Shown here: positions 15,315 through 24,739 of the stretch, in pieces
How positions within the stretch are numbered: the first letter of the stretch is position 1
How the letters are laid out: every line of letters starts with the position of its first letter
Assembly (NCBI RefSeq): GCF_001952855.1
Contig: NZ_LPNO01000014.1
Coordinates: forward strand, 60,339-124,338
Length of the DNA stretch: 64,000 nucleotides
Direction: 5' to 3'
Source: Pseudomonas sp. ATCC PTA-122608
Lineage (GTDB): Bacteria > Pseudomonadota > Gammaproteobacteria > Pseudomonadales > Pseudomonadaceae
Notes under the pieces: generated by a model
Databases searched by the model: none
What the model was told of the DNA's origin: nothing
The model's input: only the letters and a program-made list of their open reading frames with translations
Made by a program: the position numbers and the translations under genes

Positions 15315-15339
15315 AAAAAGCCCGGTTGCCCGGGCTTTT
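15315..15339 (-). terminator. Intrinsic terminator inside the tailocin leader, upstream of the holin
   Basis: On the minus strand AAAAGCCCGG, loop GCAA and CCGGGCTTTT form a 10-bp stem ending in a five-T tract. It lies between the predicted promoter (15677-15705) and the first tail gene (15241), so full operon expression requires read-through. The stem is nearly symmetric and could also act on the plus strand. Confidence 0.75.
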
Positions 15340-15676
15340 CAGTAATGCTGTCCTCGAACTTTCGGCGCTACTGGCGCGGTACGGTTCTTTCTTCAATGTT
15401 TTTCCGACCACGATCCCTGTCTGCCGGATAACTGCTTCTGGTGCTTTACGCTGCACACCCGGGTCAGTTGCCAACCCTCTGAACCGTTAAGGCCGGTTCA
15501 TCGCTGCCTGTTCTTGAAGCGGTTTGAAACTAAAGAGCGTCGGCATCCTTGCCGGTGTTGCCTGGCATCCGTGCCATCGCTTCGATGGCGTCCTTGCCGG
15601 TGTTGCGTAACATCCTTGTCTTCCTTGGCAGCATCCTTGCCGCCTCCACCAGGCCTTCTTGGCTGGCTTGAGATGA
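15340..15676. other. Long tailocin leader region
   Basis: About 340 bases lie between the predicted promoter start and the leader terminator. Apart from the 34-codon frame it holds short direct repeats (CCTTGCCGGTGTTGC occurs twice within about 65 bases) and no other supported gene. No PrtN-type activator gene is present, unlike the P. aeruginosa pyocin locus. Confidence 0.5.
15530..15634 (-). CDS. Candidate 34-residue leader peptide with duplicated NTGKDA motif
   Basis: This is the first plausible reading frame after the tailocin promoter. GGAGG (15647-15643) lies eight bases before ATG 15634. The peptide is basic at the start (M-L-P-R-K-T-R-M) and contains N-T-G-K-D-A twice, about 15 residues apart, from a DNA-level repeat. 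It could be an attenuation leader or a small regulator, or it may be fortuitous. No known family was recognised. Confidence 0.4.
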   Translation of the reverse strand: MLPRKTRMLRNTGKDAIEAMARMPGNTGKDADAL

Positions 15677-15705
15677 AGAATATGCATGTATGCATATACA
15701 GTCAA
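15677..15705 (-). promoter_or_regulatory. Predicted main tailocin promoter (sigma-70 type)
   Basis: Minus strand: TTGACT at 15705-15700, a 17-base spacer and TATTCT at 15682-15677, reading towards the holin. The spacer contains one complete TGCA-N4-TGCA operator and another abuts the -35 box, so repressor binding would exclude polymerase. Confidence 0.75.
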
Positions 15706-15748
15706 TGCACAAGTGCATTTATTTTTGCGCCACATATGCATAGATGCA
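15683..15748. promoter_or_regulatory. Three TGCA-N4-TGCA repressor operators
   Basis: TGCATGTATGCA (15683-15694), TGCACAAGTGCA (15706-15717) and TGCATAGATGCA (15737-15748) share identical half-sites with a four-base spacer. Two of them cover the tailocin promoter. They are the likely operators of the adjacent S24-type repressor, as in lambda-like switches. Confidence 0.75.
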
Positions 15749-15792
15749 TTCACGGCCTTATGGGCAAAGGGTTTGGTGGTTTTGCACGGGCG

Positions 15793-15820
15793 AAAAAAAA
15801 CCCGCTCATTGGCGGGTTTT
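15793..15820 (-). terminator. Terminator of the repressor gene
   Basis: Minus strand: AAAACCCGC, loop CAATGA, GCGGG and eight T residues, 15 bases after the repressor stop. It insulates repressor transcription from the tailocin promoter. Confidence 0.85.
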
Positions 15821-15835
15821 TCTTACGCAGAAGGG

Positions 15836-16570
15836 TTAGCGGGCGTACATGCCCCACCAGAAGACGTGACCGAGGATGCTGATCTGCTCTTCCTGGATGT
15901 CCTGGAAGCTGTAGTCCTCATCCGGGTGTTCATCGCGGTTGAAACTGCGCAGGCGAATCCCCGAAGGCAGGCGGTAGAGCTGTTTCACCCGCAGTTGGCC
16001 GTTGTGATTGATGGCATACAGGTCGCCGTCGACGATGTCACCAATCCCGCACTTGCCGGCGTTGACGCCGACGGTCGCGCCGTCACGCAGCACCGGCAAC
16101 ATACTGTTGCCACGCACCGTGACGCACTTGGCCTGGTCGAACTGCACACCGTTATGCCGCAGGCTGCGCTTGCCGAATCGCAGGCTGGCCTTCTCGCTTT
16201 CCTCGATGACGAATCTTCCTGATCCAGCAGCCAATTCAACCTCGCGCAGAAAGGGGATCGACACCTCGTCATCATTAACGGGCGTGTCGTCGTCCCACAG
16301 GCTTATGTCCTTGAGTTCCGAATGCATCGGGTCACGTTCCTCAGACCGCGCCGACACCAGCGCCACGCGCCCGCGCAGCTGATCAGTGCTGACCTGGAAG
16401 TAATCGGCGATGCGCGAGATATGCTTGTCCGACGGATCAACGATCTTGCCGCTGAGGATCCGGGAGAGCGTGGATTGAGGCACGCCGGTACGCCGGTGAA
16501 GCTCCGTGGGGGAGATCCGGTCGCGGTCCAGCAGTTCTCTTAAGACGATAGAAACGTTGCGTTTTTGCAT
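15836..16570 (-). CDS. prtR: PrtR-like tailocin repressor (XRE HTH plus S24 self-cleaving peptidase)
   Basis: A 244-residue LexA/CI-type repressor. The HTH covers about residues 19-42 (S-P-T-E-L-H-R-R-T-G-V-P-Q-S-T-L-S-R-I-L-S-G). The self-cleavage site is Ala115-Gly116, the catalytic Ser156 lies in R-G-N-S-M-L-P, and the general base Lys196 lies in L-R-V-K-Q. It should hold the tailocin operon off until RecA filaments trigger autocleavage after DNA damage. ATG 16570 is chosen to start at M-Q-K-R-N; ATG 16597 is an in-frame alternative and neither has a clear ribosome binding site. Operator-like repeats lie just upstream, suggesting autoregulation. Confidence 0.88.
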   Translation of the reverse strand: MQKRNVSIVLRELLDRDRISPTELHRRTGVPQSTLSRILSGKIVDPSDKHISRIADYFQVSTDQLRGRVALVSARSEERDPMHSELKDISLWDDDTPVNDDEVSIPFLREVELAAGSGRFVIEESEKASLRFGKRSLRHNGVQFDQAKCVTVRGNSMLPVLRDGATVGVNAGKCGIGDIVDGDLYAINHNGQLRVKQLYRLPSGIRLRSFNRDEHPDEDYSFQDIQEEQISILGHVFWWGMYAR

Positions 16571-16607
16571 AACGCGGATAGTGCAGGCAGTTTTCATGCT
16601 TGGCAAA

Positions 16608-16639
16608 TGCTAATTTGCATATTTAATGCATTGATTGCA
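16608..16639. promoter_or_regulatory. Operator-like half-site cluster upstream of the repressor
   Basis: TGCTAATTTGCA (16608-16619) matches the TGCA-N4-TGCA pattern with one change. Further TGCA half-sites follow at 16627-16630 and 16636-16639. The cluster lies about 40 bases before the chosen repressor start, consistent with autoregulation. Confidence 0.5.
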
Positions 16640-16768
16640 GATTTTTACCTGACCGTTTGTGCACTGCGAAGCCCCGACCTCGCGTGTTAACCTTGCGCCC
16701 ATTGCAAAAAATGCTGGGCCAAGCGCCCCCTTTGCCCCATCACTTTCAACGAATTTGCTAACTATCCA

Positions 16769-19360
16769 ATGAGTAAAAACACTTCCGATCTGTCCTCCCA
16801 CACCCCGATGATGCAGCAGTACTGGCGCCTGAAAAACCAGCACCCTGATCAGTTGATGTTCTACCGCATGGGCGACTTCTACGAGATCTTCTATGAAGAC
16901 GCGAAGAAGGCCGCCAAGTTGCTGGACATCACCCTGACCGCGCGCGGGCAGTCGGCCGGGCAGGCGATTCCGATGTGCGGGATTCCTTATCATTCGTTGG
17001 AAGGTTACCTGGTCAAGCTGGTGAAGCTGGGCGAGTCGGTGGTGATCTGTGAGCAGATCGGCGACCCGGCCACCAGCAAGGGCCCGGTTGAACGTCAGGT
17101 AGTGCGCATTATTACGCCGGGTACGGTGAGTGATGAGGCGCTGCTGGATGAGCGTCGCGATAACTTGATCGCGGCGGTGCTTGGGGATGAGCGGCTGTTC
17201 GGCCTGGCGGTGCTGGATATCACCAGCGGCAACTTTACGGTGCTGGAGATCAAGGGCTGGGAGAACCTGCTGGCGGAACTGGAGCGCGTCAACCCGGTGG
17301 AGCTGATGATTCCGGATGACTGGCCAAAGGATCTGCCTGCGGAACGTCGTCGTGGGACCAAGCGTCGCGCACCGTGGGATTTCGAGCGTGATTCGGCGCT
17401 GAAAAGCCTATGCCAGCAATTCTCCGTGCAAGACCTCAAGGGTTTTGGCTGCGAAACCCTGACCCTCGCTATCGGCGCCGCCGGTTGCCTGCTCAGCTAT
17501 GCCAAGGAAACCCAGCGCACGGCCCTGCCGCATTTGCGCAGCCTGCGTCATGAACGCCTCGACGACACCGTGGTGCTGGATGGCGCCAGCCGTCGCAACC
17601 TGGAACTGGATACCAACCTGGCCGGCGGGCGCGACAACACCTTGCAATCGGTGGTCGACCGTTGCCAGACCGCCATGGGCAGCCGCTTGCTGACCCGCTG
17701 GCTGAACCGTCCGCTGCGGGATTTGACCGTGCTGCAAGCCCGTCAAACCTCTATTACGTGCCTGCTGGATCAATACCGGTTTGAAAAGCTGCAACCGCAA
17801 CTCAAGGAAATCGGGGATATCGAGCGGATCCTGGCGCGGATCGGTCTGCGTAATGCACGGCCCCGCGACCTGGCACGCCTGCGGGATGCCCTCGGCGCCC
17901 TGCCGCAACTGCAAGCGGCGATGACCGAACTGGAAGCGCCGCACCTGCAGCAGCTTGCCGTCACCACCAGCACCTACCCGGAACTGGCGGCGCTGCTGGA
18001 AAAAGCCATCATCGACAACCCGCCCGCGATCATCCGTGACGGTGGCGTGTTGAAAACCGGTTACGACACCGAGCTGGACGAACTGCAATCTCTGAGCGAG
18101 AACGCCGGGCAGTTCCTGATCGACCTGGAAGCCCGCGAAAAAGCCCGCACCGGCTTGGCCAACCTGAAAGTCGGCTACAACCGCGTGCACGGCTACTTCA
18201 TCGAATTGCCAAGCAAGCAGGCCGAGCAGGCGCCGATCGATTACCAGCGTCGCCAGACCCTCAAGGGCGCCGAGCGCTTTATCACCCCGGAGCTTAAAGA
18301 GTTCGAAGACAAGGCGCTGTCGGCCAAAAGCCGCGCCCTGGCTCGGGAGAAGATGCTCTACGAAGCCTTGCTCGAAAGCTTGATCGGCAAGCTGGCGCCG
18401 TTGCAGGACACCGCCGCCGCCCTGGCCGAGCTGGATGTACTGAGCAACCTGGCCGAGCGAGCCCTGAACCTTGACCTGAACTGCCCGCGATTTGTCAGCG
18501 AGCCGTGCATGCGCATCGTGCAAGGTCGCCACCCGGTGGTGGAGCAGGTTCTGACCACGCCGTTCGTCGCCAACGACCTGTCGCTGGATGACGATACCCG
18601 CATGCTGGTGATCACCGGTCCGAACATGGGCGGTAAATCCACCTACATGCGTCAGACCGCATTGATTGTGCTGCTGGCGCATATCGGCAGCTTCGTGCCA
18701 GCGGCCAGTTGCGAGCTGTCCCTGGTGGACCGCATCTTCACCCGGATCGGCTCCAGCGATGACCTGGCCGGTGGCCGTTCGACCTTTATGGTGGAAATGA
18801 GCGAAACCGCCAACATCCTGCACAACGCTACCGAACGCAGCCTGGTGCTGATGGACGAAGTGGGCCGCGGCACCAGCACCTTTGACGGCCTGTCCCTGGC
18901 CTGGGCGGCGGCCGAGCGATTGGCGCACCTGCGGGCGTATACGCTGTTCGCGACGCACTACTTCGAGCTGACCGTGCTGCCGGAAAACGAGCCGCTGGTG
19001 GCCAACGTGCACCTCAATGCCACCGAGCACAACGAGCGCATCGTGTTCCTGCACCATGTGCTGCCCGGGCCAGCGAGCCAGAGTTACGGCCTGGCCGTGG
19101 CGCAACTGGCGGGCGTGCCAAGTGAGGTGATCACTCGCGCCCGCGAACACCTGAGCCGCCTGGAAGAAACCGCCCTGCCCCACGAAGTTCCCGTGGCCAG
19201 CCCGGCCAAAGCCAGCAACAAACCCAGTGCGCCACACCAGAGCGACATGTTCGCCAGCCTGCCTCATCCGGTACTGGATGAGTTGGCTAAGCTTGACTTG
19301 GACGACTTGACCCCGCGAAAAGCGCTCGAAATGTTATATGCACTGAAGACTCGGATATAA
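16769..19360 (+). CDS. mutS: DNA mismatch repair protein MutS
   Basis: An 863-residue full-length MutS. The mismatch-binding F-x-E motif is Phe37-Tyr-Glu39 in M-G-D-F-Y-E-I-F. The Walker A loop G-P-N-M-G-G-K-S-T is near residue 617, followed by the conserved [11 protein letters not shown] Walker B region and an F-A-T-H-Y-F motif. The C-terminal segment [12 protein letters not shown] is the tetramer/MutL-linked tail. It recognises mispairs after replication. The tailocin locus lies directly upstream, the position known for P. fluorescens tailocins (between mutS and cinA). Confidence 0.98.
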   Translation: MSKNTSDLSSHTPMMQQYWRLKNQHPDQLMFYRMGDFYEIFYEDAKKAAKLLDITLTARGQSAGQAIPMCGIPYHSLEGYLVKLVKLGESVVICEQIGDPATSKGPVERQVVRIITPGTVSDEALLDERRDNLIAAVLGDERLFGLAVLDITSGNFTVLEIKGWENLLAELERVNPVELMIPDDWPKDLPAERRRGTKRRAPWDFERDSALKSLCQQFSVQDLKGFGCETLTLAIGAAGCLLSYAKETQRTALPHLRSLRHERLDDTVVLDGASRRNLELDTNLAGGRDNTLQSVVDRCQTAMGSRLLTRWLNRPLRDLTVLQARQTSITCLLDQYRFEKLQPQLKEIGDIERILARIGLRNARPRDLARLRDALGALPQLQAAMTELEAPHLQQLAVTTSTYPELAALLEKAIIDNPPAIIRDGGVLKTGYDTELDELQSLSENAGQFLIDLEAREKARTGLANLKVGYNRVHGYFIELPSKQAEQAPIDYQRRQTLKGAERFITPELKEFEDKALSAKSRALAREKMLYEALLESLIGKLAPLQDTAAALAELDVLSNLAERALNLDLNCPRFVSEPCMRIVQGRHPVVEQVLTTPFVANDLSLDDDTRMLVITGPNMGGKSTYMRQTALIVLLAHIGSFVPAASCELSLVDRIFTRIGSSDDLAGGRSTFMVEMSETANILHNATERSLVLMDEVGRGTSTFDGLSLAWAAAERLAHLRAYTLFATHYFELTVLPENEPLVANVHLNATEHNERIVFLHHVLPGPASQSYGLAVAQLAGVPSEVITRAREHLSRLEETALPHEVPVASPAKASNKPSAPHQSDMFASLPHPVLDELAKLDLDDLTPRKALEMLYALKTRI

Positions 19361-19502
19361 CGCAGACGCGTGCAAGCTGGTAGACTCTCGCGCGGTTTGG
19401 GATGCTGCGGGCTTTTAGCCTGGCCTGCAGACTATCGCTCCCGAACCTCGCGAGCCCTGCCACAAGGGGTTTCGCTGCCGCCGCCTGAGGAGAGAATTAG
19501 AA

Positions 19503-19826
19503 ATGACCTTCGTCGTCACCGACAACTGCATCAAGTGCAAGTACACCGACTGCGTAGAAGTGTGTCCGGTGGACTGCTTCTACGAAGGCCCGAACTTCCT
19601 GGTCATCCACCCGGACGAGTGCATTGACTGCGCCCTGTGTGAGCCAGAATGCCCGGCCGTCGCGATTTTCTCCGAGGACGAAGTCCCGGCAGAAATGCAG
19701 GAATTTATTCAGTTGAACGTTGAGCTGGCGGAAATCTGGCCGAATATCACTGAGCGCAAAGACCCGATGCCGGATGCGGCGGAATGGGATGGCAAGAAAG
19801 GCAAGATTGCAGACCTCGAGCGCTGA
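19503..19826 (+). CDS. fdxA: Seven-iron ferredoxin FdxA
   Basis: A 107-residue ferredoxin. Cysteines at 9, 12, 17, 21 and 25, and a second group [12 protein letters not shown], match the Azotobacter FdI pattern that binds one 3Fe-4S and one 4Fe-4S cluster. It is a low-potential cytoplasmic electron carrier. It follows mutS, the usual Pseudomonas order, with GAGGAGA before its start. A terminator follows. Confidence 0.95.
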   Translation: MTFVVTDNCIKCKYTDCVEVCPVDCFYEGPNFLVIHPDECIDCALCEPECPAVAIFSEDEVPAEMQEFIQLNVELAEIWPNITERKDPMPDAAEWDGKKGKIADLER

Positions 19827-19843
19827 TAGCGTCGAAGCCCTCT

Positions 19844-19867
19844 AAAAGGCCCCTTGCGGGCCTTTTT
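19844..19867 (+). terminator. fdxA terminator
   Basis: AAAAGGCCC, loop CTTGC and GGGCCTTTTT lie 18 bases after the fdxA stop. Confidence 0.85.
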
Positions 19868-19903
19868 GCATTTCTGCGGGGCGGGTTTCACTTTTCTACA
19901 GGC

Positions 19904-20040
19904 AAAAAAAAAAGGGGCGGTATGACCCGCCCACATTTTTTCCCTAGTCCCTGTGTTCCTTTTCATCATCCTGATGAATCGCATCCTGCGAGGTTCCCTG
20001 AGTCATCATTCCGTGATGACTGTGTCAATCCGTGGACACA
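19904..20040 (-). ncRNA. rsmZ: RsmZ small regulatory RNA
   Basis: The minus-strand transcript of about 137 nt has eight GGA motifs, several in loops: TGTGTC/GACACA around ACGGATT, GTCATC/GATGAC around ACGGAAT, CGC/GCG around AGGAT, and TTCATC/GATGAA around AGGAT, then the single-stranded run AAGGAACACAGGGACTAGGG. It ends in GGGGCGG-type stem DNA and ten T residues. This is the architecture of RsmZ, which titrates the translational repressors RsmA/RsmE under GacS/GacA control. Location next to fdxA matches known Pseudomonas order, and both promoter and GacA box are present. Confidence 0.92.
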
Positions 20041-20046
20041 GGGCTG

Positions 20047-20074
20047 ATCTTAGAGAGTTCCCGGGGAAGTTCAA
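20047..20074 (-). promoter_or_regulatory. rsmZ promoter
   Basis: Minus strand TTGAAC (20074-20069), 16-base spacer, TAAGAT (20052-20047); the start would be T at 20040, seven bases downstream. Confidence 0.75.
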
Positions 20075-20210
20075 CGGGATCCAAATCGCGGAACTATATA
20101 TTTGCGCGTTCGATCAATAATAAATAATTGTTATATTTCAACAAGATATAAATACAGGCAATCAATTCAAGACGTCCGCACCGGCGAAAAAACCCAAACA
20201 CTTACGAGAA

Positions 20211-20228
20211 AGTAAGTGAATGCTTACA
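20211..20228 (-). promoter_or_regulatory. GacA-binding upstream activating sequence of rsmZ
   Basis: TGTAAGCATTCACTTACT on the minus strand matches TGTAAG-N6-CTTACA with one change. It lies about 170 bases before the predicted rsmZ start, the distance known for Pseudomonas rsmZ. A strongly A/T-rich stretch (20090-20160) lies between box and promoter. Confidence 0.85.
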
Positions 20229-20324
20229 CCAGCAATTACGTAAAAGGGTAACGAGCGGGCCCTGAAAGTTCGCCAGGCAAGAAAAAGCCCCGACACCGTC
20301 GAGGCTTCTTTCCCATCAGGTGGA

Positions 20325-21419
20325 TCAGTCGTCGCTGACAGTGATCGTCGGCATCGCCTGGCCCTCAGCTTCCTGGAGTACGATCCGCGCCCCTACGTGG
20401 CGGGCCAGTTCCTGGTAGACCATGGCAATCTGGCCATCCGGTTCAGCAGCCACGGTCGGCTTGCCACCATCAGCCTGCTCACGAATCCCCATGGACAGTG
20501 GCAACGACGCCAGCAGTTCAACCCCGTACTGGGTCGCCAGCTTCTCGCCGCCGCCTTCACCGAACAGATGCTCGGCATGGCCGCAGTTGGAGCAGATGTG
20601 CACCGCCATGTTCTCCACGACGCCCAGTACCGGAATGTTGACCTTGCGGAACATCTCCACGCCCTTGCGAGCATCCAGCAGCGCCAGGTCCTGCGGCGTA
20701 GTGACGATCACCGCGCCGGCCACCGGGACTTTCTGCGCCAGGGTCAACTGGATATCGCCGGTGCCTGGTGGCATATCGATCACCAGATAGTCCAGATTGC
20801 CCCAATCGGTCTGGGTGACCAGTTGCAGCAATGCACCGGAAACCATCGGGCCACGCCAGACCATCGGCGTATTGTCATCGGTCAGGAAGGCCATGGACAT
20901 CACTTCCACGCCATGGGACTCGATCGGCACAAACCATTTCTGGTCTTTGATCTTAGGCCGGGTACCTTCGGCAATGCCGAACATCACGCCTTGGCTCGGG
21001 CCATAGATGTCGGCGTCGAGAATGCCGACGCGCGCGCCTTCACGTGCCAGGGCCAGGGCCAAGTTGGCGGCGGTGGTGGACTTGCCCACGCCGCCCTTGC
21101 CGGAGGCCACGGCCACCACGTTCTTGACGTTGGCCAGGCCCGGGATCTGCGCCTGGGCCTTGTGCGGGGCGATCACGCACTGGATGTCGACCTTGGCCGA
21201 GCTGACGCCGTCCAGGCCTTCAATGGCCATTTGCAGCATCTGCGCCCAGCCGCTCTTGAACAGCCCGGCGGCATAACCCAACTCAAGCTGGACCGAAACC
21301 TTGTCACCCTGCACGTCGATGGCGCGTACGCACCCGGCGCTGACCGGGTCCTGGTTCAGGTAGGGGTCGGTGTATTGGCGAAGAACGGCTTCCACCGCTG
21401 CGCGATTGACGGCGCTCAT
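20325..21419 (-). CDS. apbC: Iron-sulfur cluster carrier ATPase ApbC/Mrp
   Basis: A 364-residue Mrp/NBP35-type P-loop protein with an N-terminal DUF59 (MIP18-like) domain (about residues 1-90). The deviant Walker A is G-K-G-G-V-G-K-S-T at 107-115, and a D-M-P-P-G-T-G-D motif follows. The cluster-binding C-S-N-C pair sits in H-I-C-S-N-C-G-H. It binds and transfers 4Fe-4S clusters to apoproteins in the cytoplasm. It is divergent from metG with about 170 bases between, as in other pseudomonads. Confidence 0.95.
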   Translation of the reverse strand: MSAVNRAAVEAVLRQYTDPYLNQDPVSAGCVRAIDVQGDKVSVQLELGYAAGLFKSGWAQMLQMAIEGLDGVSSAKVDIQCVIAPHKAQAQIPGLANVKNVVAVASGKGGVGKSTTAANLALALAREGARVGILDADIYGPSQGVMFGIAEGTRPKIKDQKWFVPIESHGVEVMSMAFLTDDNTPMVWRGPMVSGALLQLVTQTDWGNLDYLVIDMPPGTGDIQLTLAQKVPVAGAVIVTTPQDLALLDARKGVEMFRKVNIPVLGVVENMAVHICSNCGHAEHLFGEGGGEKLATQYGVELLASLPLSMGIREQADGGKPTVAAEPDGQIAMVYQELARHVGARIVLQEAEGQAMPTITVSDD

Positions 21420-21590
21420 GGGCTACTCCCGAAAAAGACTGACTAAAACAGGCGGCTATCCTAACCGTTCCAGCGTCTTAGCGGCACGCTTTCGGCCGTC
21501 GGGAAAATCCTGAAACAGCCGCACGGGGTGAAATAAATTTCCCGGCGCTTTATAGTGGCCGACCTCCGTTTCATCAAGTAGCCGAGCCCC

Positions 21591-23642
21591 ATGTCCGAGC
21601 CACGCAAGATCCTCGTCACCAGCGCCCTGCCCTATGCCAATGGTTCTATCCACCTTGGCCATATGCTTGAGTACATCCAGACCGATATGTGGGTGCGCTT
21701 CCAGAAGCATCGCGGCAATCAATGCATTTATGTCTGCGCGGACGACGCCCACGGTTCGGCCATCATGTTGCGCGCCGAGAAGGAAGGCATCACCCCGGAA
21801 CAACTGATCGCCAATGTCCAGGCTGAACACAGCGCCGACTTTGCCGAGTTCCTGGTAGATTTCGACAACTTCCACTCGACCCACTCCGAAGAAAACCGCG
21901 AGCTGTCGAGCCAGATCTACCTGCGTCTGAAGGACGCCGGGCACATTGCCACGCGTTCGATCACCCAGTATTTCGACCCGGAAAAGAAAATGTTCCTGGC
22001 CGACCGTTTCATCAAGGGCACTTGCCCTAAATGCGGCACTGAGGACCAGTACGGCGACAACTGCGAAAAATGCGGCGCCACTTACGCGCCTACCGACCTG
22101 AAGGATCCGAAGTCGGCCATCTCTGGCGCCACCCCGGTGCTCAAGGATTCCCAGCACTTCTTCTTCAAGCTCCCGGATTTCCAGCAAATGCTGCAAACCT
22201 GGACCCGCAGCGGCACCCTGCAGGACGCCGTGGCGAACAAGATCGCCGAATGGCTGGACGCCGGCCTGCAGCAGTGGGACATCTCCCGCGATGCGCCGTA
22301 CTTCGGTTTTGAGATCCCGGGCGAGCCAGGCAAGTACTTCTATGTGTGGCTGGACGCGCCGATTGGCTACATGGCCAGCTTCAAGAACCTGTGCGACCGT
22401 ACGCCGGAGCTGGACTTCGACGCGTTCTGGGCCAAGGACTCCACTGCCGAGCTGTATCACTTCATCGGCAAGGACATCGTCAACTTCCACGCGCTGTTCT
22501 GGCCGGCGATGCTCGAAGGTTCGGGCTACCGCAAGCCGACCGGCATCGCGGTACACGGCTATCTGACGGTGAATGGCCAGAAGATGTCCAAGTCCCGTGG
22601 CACCTTTATCAAGGCGCGCACCTACCTGGACCACCTGTCGCCGGAATACCTGCGCTACTACTACGCATCCAAACTGGGACGTGGCGTCGACGACCTGGAC
22701 CTGAACCTGGAAGACTTCGTACAAAAGGTCAACTCGGACCTGGTGGGCAAAGTCGTCAACATCGCCAGCCGTTGCGCCGGGTTTATCCACAAGGGCAACG
22801 CCGGTGTGCTGGTGGCTGAAAACGCCGCGCCAGAACTGACCGACGCGTTCCTGGCTGCAGCACCAAGCATCGCCGACGCCTATGAAGCCCGCGACTTTGC
22901 CCGCGCCATGCGCGAGATCATGGGCCTCGCCGACCGTGCCAACGCCTGGATCGCCGACAAGGCGCCGTGGTCGCTGAACAAGCAGGAAGGCAAGCAGGCT
23001 GAAGTCCAGGCCATCTGCGCCACGGGCGTCAACCTGTTCCGCCAGTTGGTGATCTTCCTCAAGCCGGTACTGCCACTGCTGGCGGCCGACGCCGAGGCGT
23101 TCCTCAACGTGCCGCCACTGACCTGGAACGACCACGCGACCTTGCTCAGCAACCATCAGTTGAATGAGTTCAAGCCGCTGATGACCCGTATCGACCCGGT
23201 AAAAGTCCAGGCCATGAGCGACGCGTCCAAAGAAGACCTCGAGGCCAGCAAGACCGATACCGGAGAAACGGCGCCTGCCGGCAATGGCGAACTGGCGAAA
23301 GATCCGCTGTCGCCAGAAATCGACTTCGACGCATTTGCCGCAGTGGACCTGCGGGTCGCGCTGATCATCAAGGCCGAAGCTGTGGAAGGCGCCGACAAGC
23401 TGCTGCGCCTCACCCTGGACATCGGTGACGAGCAACGCAACGTGTTCTCCGGGATCAAGAGCGCCTATCCGGATCCGTCCAAGCTCGATGGTCGCCTGAC
23501 CATGATGATTGCCAACCTCAAGCCACGGAAAATGAAATTCGGCATCTCCGAAGGCATGGTGATGGCGGCGGGCCCTGGCGGTGAAGAGATCTACCTGTTG
23601 AGCCCGGACAGCGGCGCCAAGCCGGGTCAGCGCATCAAGTAA
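21591..23642 (+). CDS. metG: Methionyl-tRNA synthetase
   Basis: A 683-residue class I synthetase. HIGH-type motif H-L-G-H at 21-24, zinc-binding C-P-K-C and C-E-K-C at about 145-161, and K-M-S-K-S near residue 331. The C-terminal EMAP-like tRNA-binding domain (about 580-683) ends in M-V-M-A-A-G-P-G-G. It charges initiator and elongator tRNA-Met. Full length of the E. coli dimeric type. Confidence 0.98.
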   Translation: MSEPRKILVTSALPYANGSIHLGHMLEYIQTDMWVRFQKHRGNQCIYVCADDAHGSAIMLRAEKEGITPEQLIANVQAEHSADFAEFLVDFDNFHSTHSEENRELSSQIYLRLKDAGHIATRSITQYFDPEKKMFLADRFIKGTCPKCGTEDQYGDNCEKCGATYAPTDLKDPKSAISGATPVLKDSQHFFFKLPDFQQMLQTWTRSGTLQDAVANKIAEWLDAGLQQWDISRDAPYFGFEIPGEPGKYFYVWLDAPIGYMASFKNLCDRTPELDFDAFWAKDSTAELYHFIGKDIVNFHALFWPAMLEGSGYRKPTGIAVHGYLTVNGQKMSKSRGTFIKARTYLDHLSPEYLRYYYASKLGRGVDDLDLNLEDFVQKVNSDLVGKVVNIASRCAGFIHKGNAGVLVAENAAPELTDAFLAAAPSIADAYEARDFARAMREIMGLADRANAWIADKAPWSLNKQEGKQAEVQAICATGVNLFRQLVIFLKPVLPLLAADAEAFLNVPPLTWNDHATLLSNHQLNEFKPLMTRIDPVKVQAMSDASKEDLEASKTDTGETAPAGNGELAKDPLSPEIDFDAFAAVDLRVALIIKAEAVEGADKLLRLTLDIGDEQRNVFSGIKSAYPDPSKLDGRLTMMIANLKPRKMKFGISEGMVMAAGPGGEEIYLLSPDSGAKPGQRIK

Positions 23643-23784
23643 AAACTGCGAACCGCCCCATGGTCTCGGCCATGGGACGGTTTCAGCTAGTACCCCCTCC
23701 TCGCTTGCCGGATAATCGGATTCTGTTTGCTGTTGGCCCTTTGCTGGCCGTGGCTTTTCCGGGTTCCAACGCAATGATCAAACC

Positions 23785-24609
23785 ATGAGCCTGATTCAAC
23801 GTATCGACGCCCTGCTGCCGCAAACCCAATGTGGTAAATGTGGGCATCCTGGCTGCAAGCCCTATGCAGAAGGCATTGCCCAAGGCGAGGCGATCAACAA
23901 GTGCCCACCGGGCGGCCAGGAAACCATTGCCGGCCTGGCGCAGCTGCTGAAGCTCCCGGTGCTGGAGCTGGACACATCCCGAGGCGAAGCGCCCGCACAG
24001 ATCGCGTTTATCCGTGAGGCGGAGTGCATCGGCTGTACCAAATGCATCCAGGCCTGCCCGGTGGACGCCATCGTCGGTGCTGCCAAATTGATGCACACGG
24101 TGATTATCGACGAGTGCACCGGCTGTGACCTGTGTGTGGCGCCCTGCCCGGTTGACTGCATCGAAATGCGCCCGTTGACCACGGTGTTGCCGATTGTCGG
24201 CGGGCTGGCCACCAATGATCATGAGCGCCAGGCACGCAGCCTCAAGCGCGATCGGGCAAGGCGGCGGTTTGAACAGCGCAACGCGCGGCTGCAACGCGAG
24301 GAGGAACAGAAACTCGCCGAACGCCTGGCACGCACCAAGCGCGCTGCACCGGTGGCTGCGGCGACGGAGAACCCGGTCCAGGCCGCCATTGAGCGGGTTC
24401 GTGCACAAAAAGCCGCCGCGATGGACGCCGCCTTGAAGAAGGCCAAGATCAACCTGGCCATGAGCCGTGCCCAATTGCACAAATCGTTGAAAGCCTTTGG
24501 TCACCCGCCGACCTTTGAACAGCAGTCGCAGTTGATCATCCTGCAACAACACTTCGAAACAGCAGAGCAGGCGCTTGCGGCACTGGTGGCGGCCGATGCT
24601 CGCACTTGA
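23785..24609 (+). CDS. rnfB: RnfB-like electron transport ferredoxin (no other rnf genes)
   Basis: A 274-residue protein with an N-terminal C-G-K-C-G-H-P-G-C four-cysteine cluster (Fer4_6/RnfB type). Two 4Fe-4S motifs follow ([12 protein letters not shown] and [12 protein letters not shown]), then a long charged helical tail. Classical RnfB begins with a membrane helix; this one starts directly at the first iron-sulfur domain. No rnfA, C, D, G or E is adjacent; nth follows as in complete rnf loci. It may donate electrons to another partner or be a relic of a lost complex. Confidence 0.85.
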   Translation: MSLIQRIDALLPQTQCGKCGHPGCKPYAEGIAQGEAINKCPPGGQETIAGLAQLLKLPVLELDTSRGEAPAQIAFIREAECIGCTKCIQACPVDAIVGAAKLMHTVIIDECTGCDLCVAPCPVDCIEMRPLTTVLPIVGGLATNDHERQARSLKRDRARRRFEQRNARLQREEEQKLAERLARTKRAAPVAAATENPVQAAIERVRAQKAAAMDAALKKAKINLAMSRAQLHKSLKAFGHPPTFEQQSQLIILQQHFETAEQALAALVAADART

Positions 24610-24739
24610 AGCCCTTGATCATCAGCCGCACGTTATGAAGCGTGTACTGCGGATGACCGCCGCGTTTATCCTGCTCGGGTTATTGGGCTCGTTTTTCGTA
24701 ACCACACTGACTGTCTGCAAGGAACCGCTCGCCCCATGA
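24596..24739 (+). CDS. Small single-pass membrane protein between rnfB and nth
   Basis: A 47-codon frame overlaps the end of rnfB by 14 bases and the start of nth by four (ATGA). An internal ATG at 24635 would give a 34-residue protein, M-K-R-V-L-R, with one clear membrane segment ([14 protein letters not shown]). Position in the former rnf cluster suggests a remnant or a small partner of the RnfB-like protein. No family was recognised. Confidence 0.5.
   Translation: MLALEALDHQPHVMKRVLRMTAAFILLGLLGSFFVTTLTVCKEPLAP

Noticed and set aside
15530..15660. Short repeats in the tailocin leader as a CRISPR-like array
   Set aside because: Only two inexact copies with no regular spacers and no cas genes.
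15487..15753. 88-codon frame across the tailocin promoter
   Set aside because: Its start lies upstream of the predicted transcription start and it runs through operators and promoter; the frame is repeat-derived.
17408..19267. 619-codon minus-strand frame opposite mutS
   Set aside because: Antisense shadow of a well-supported gene; composition is glutamine/histidine/glycine-rich as expected from reverse reading.
21456..23774. 772-codon minus-strand frame opposite metG
   Set aside because: Antisense shadow of metG; no recognisable domain.
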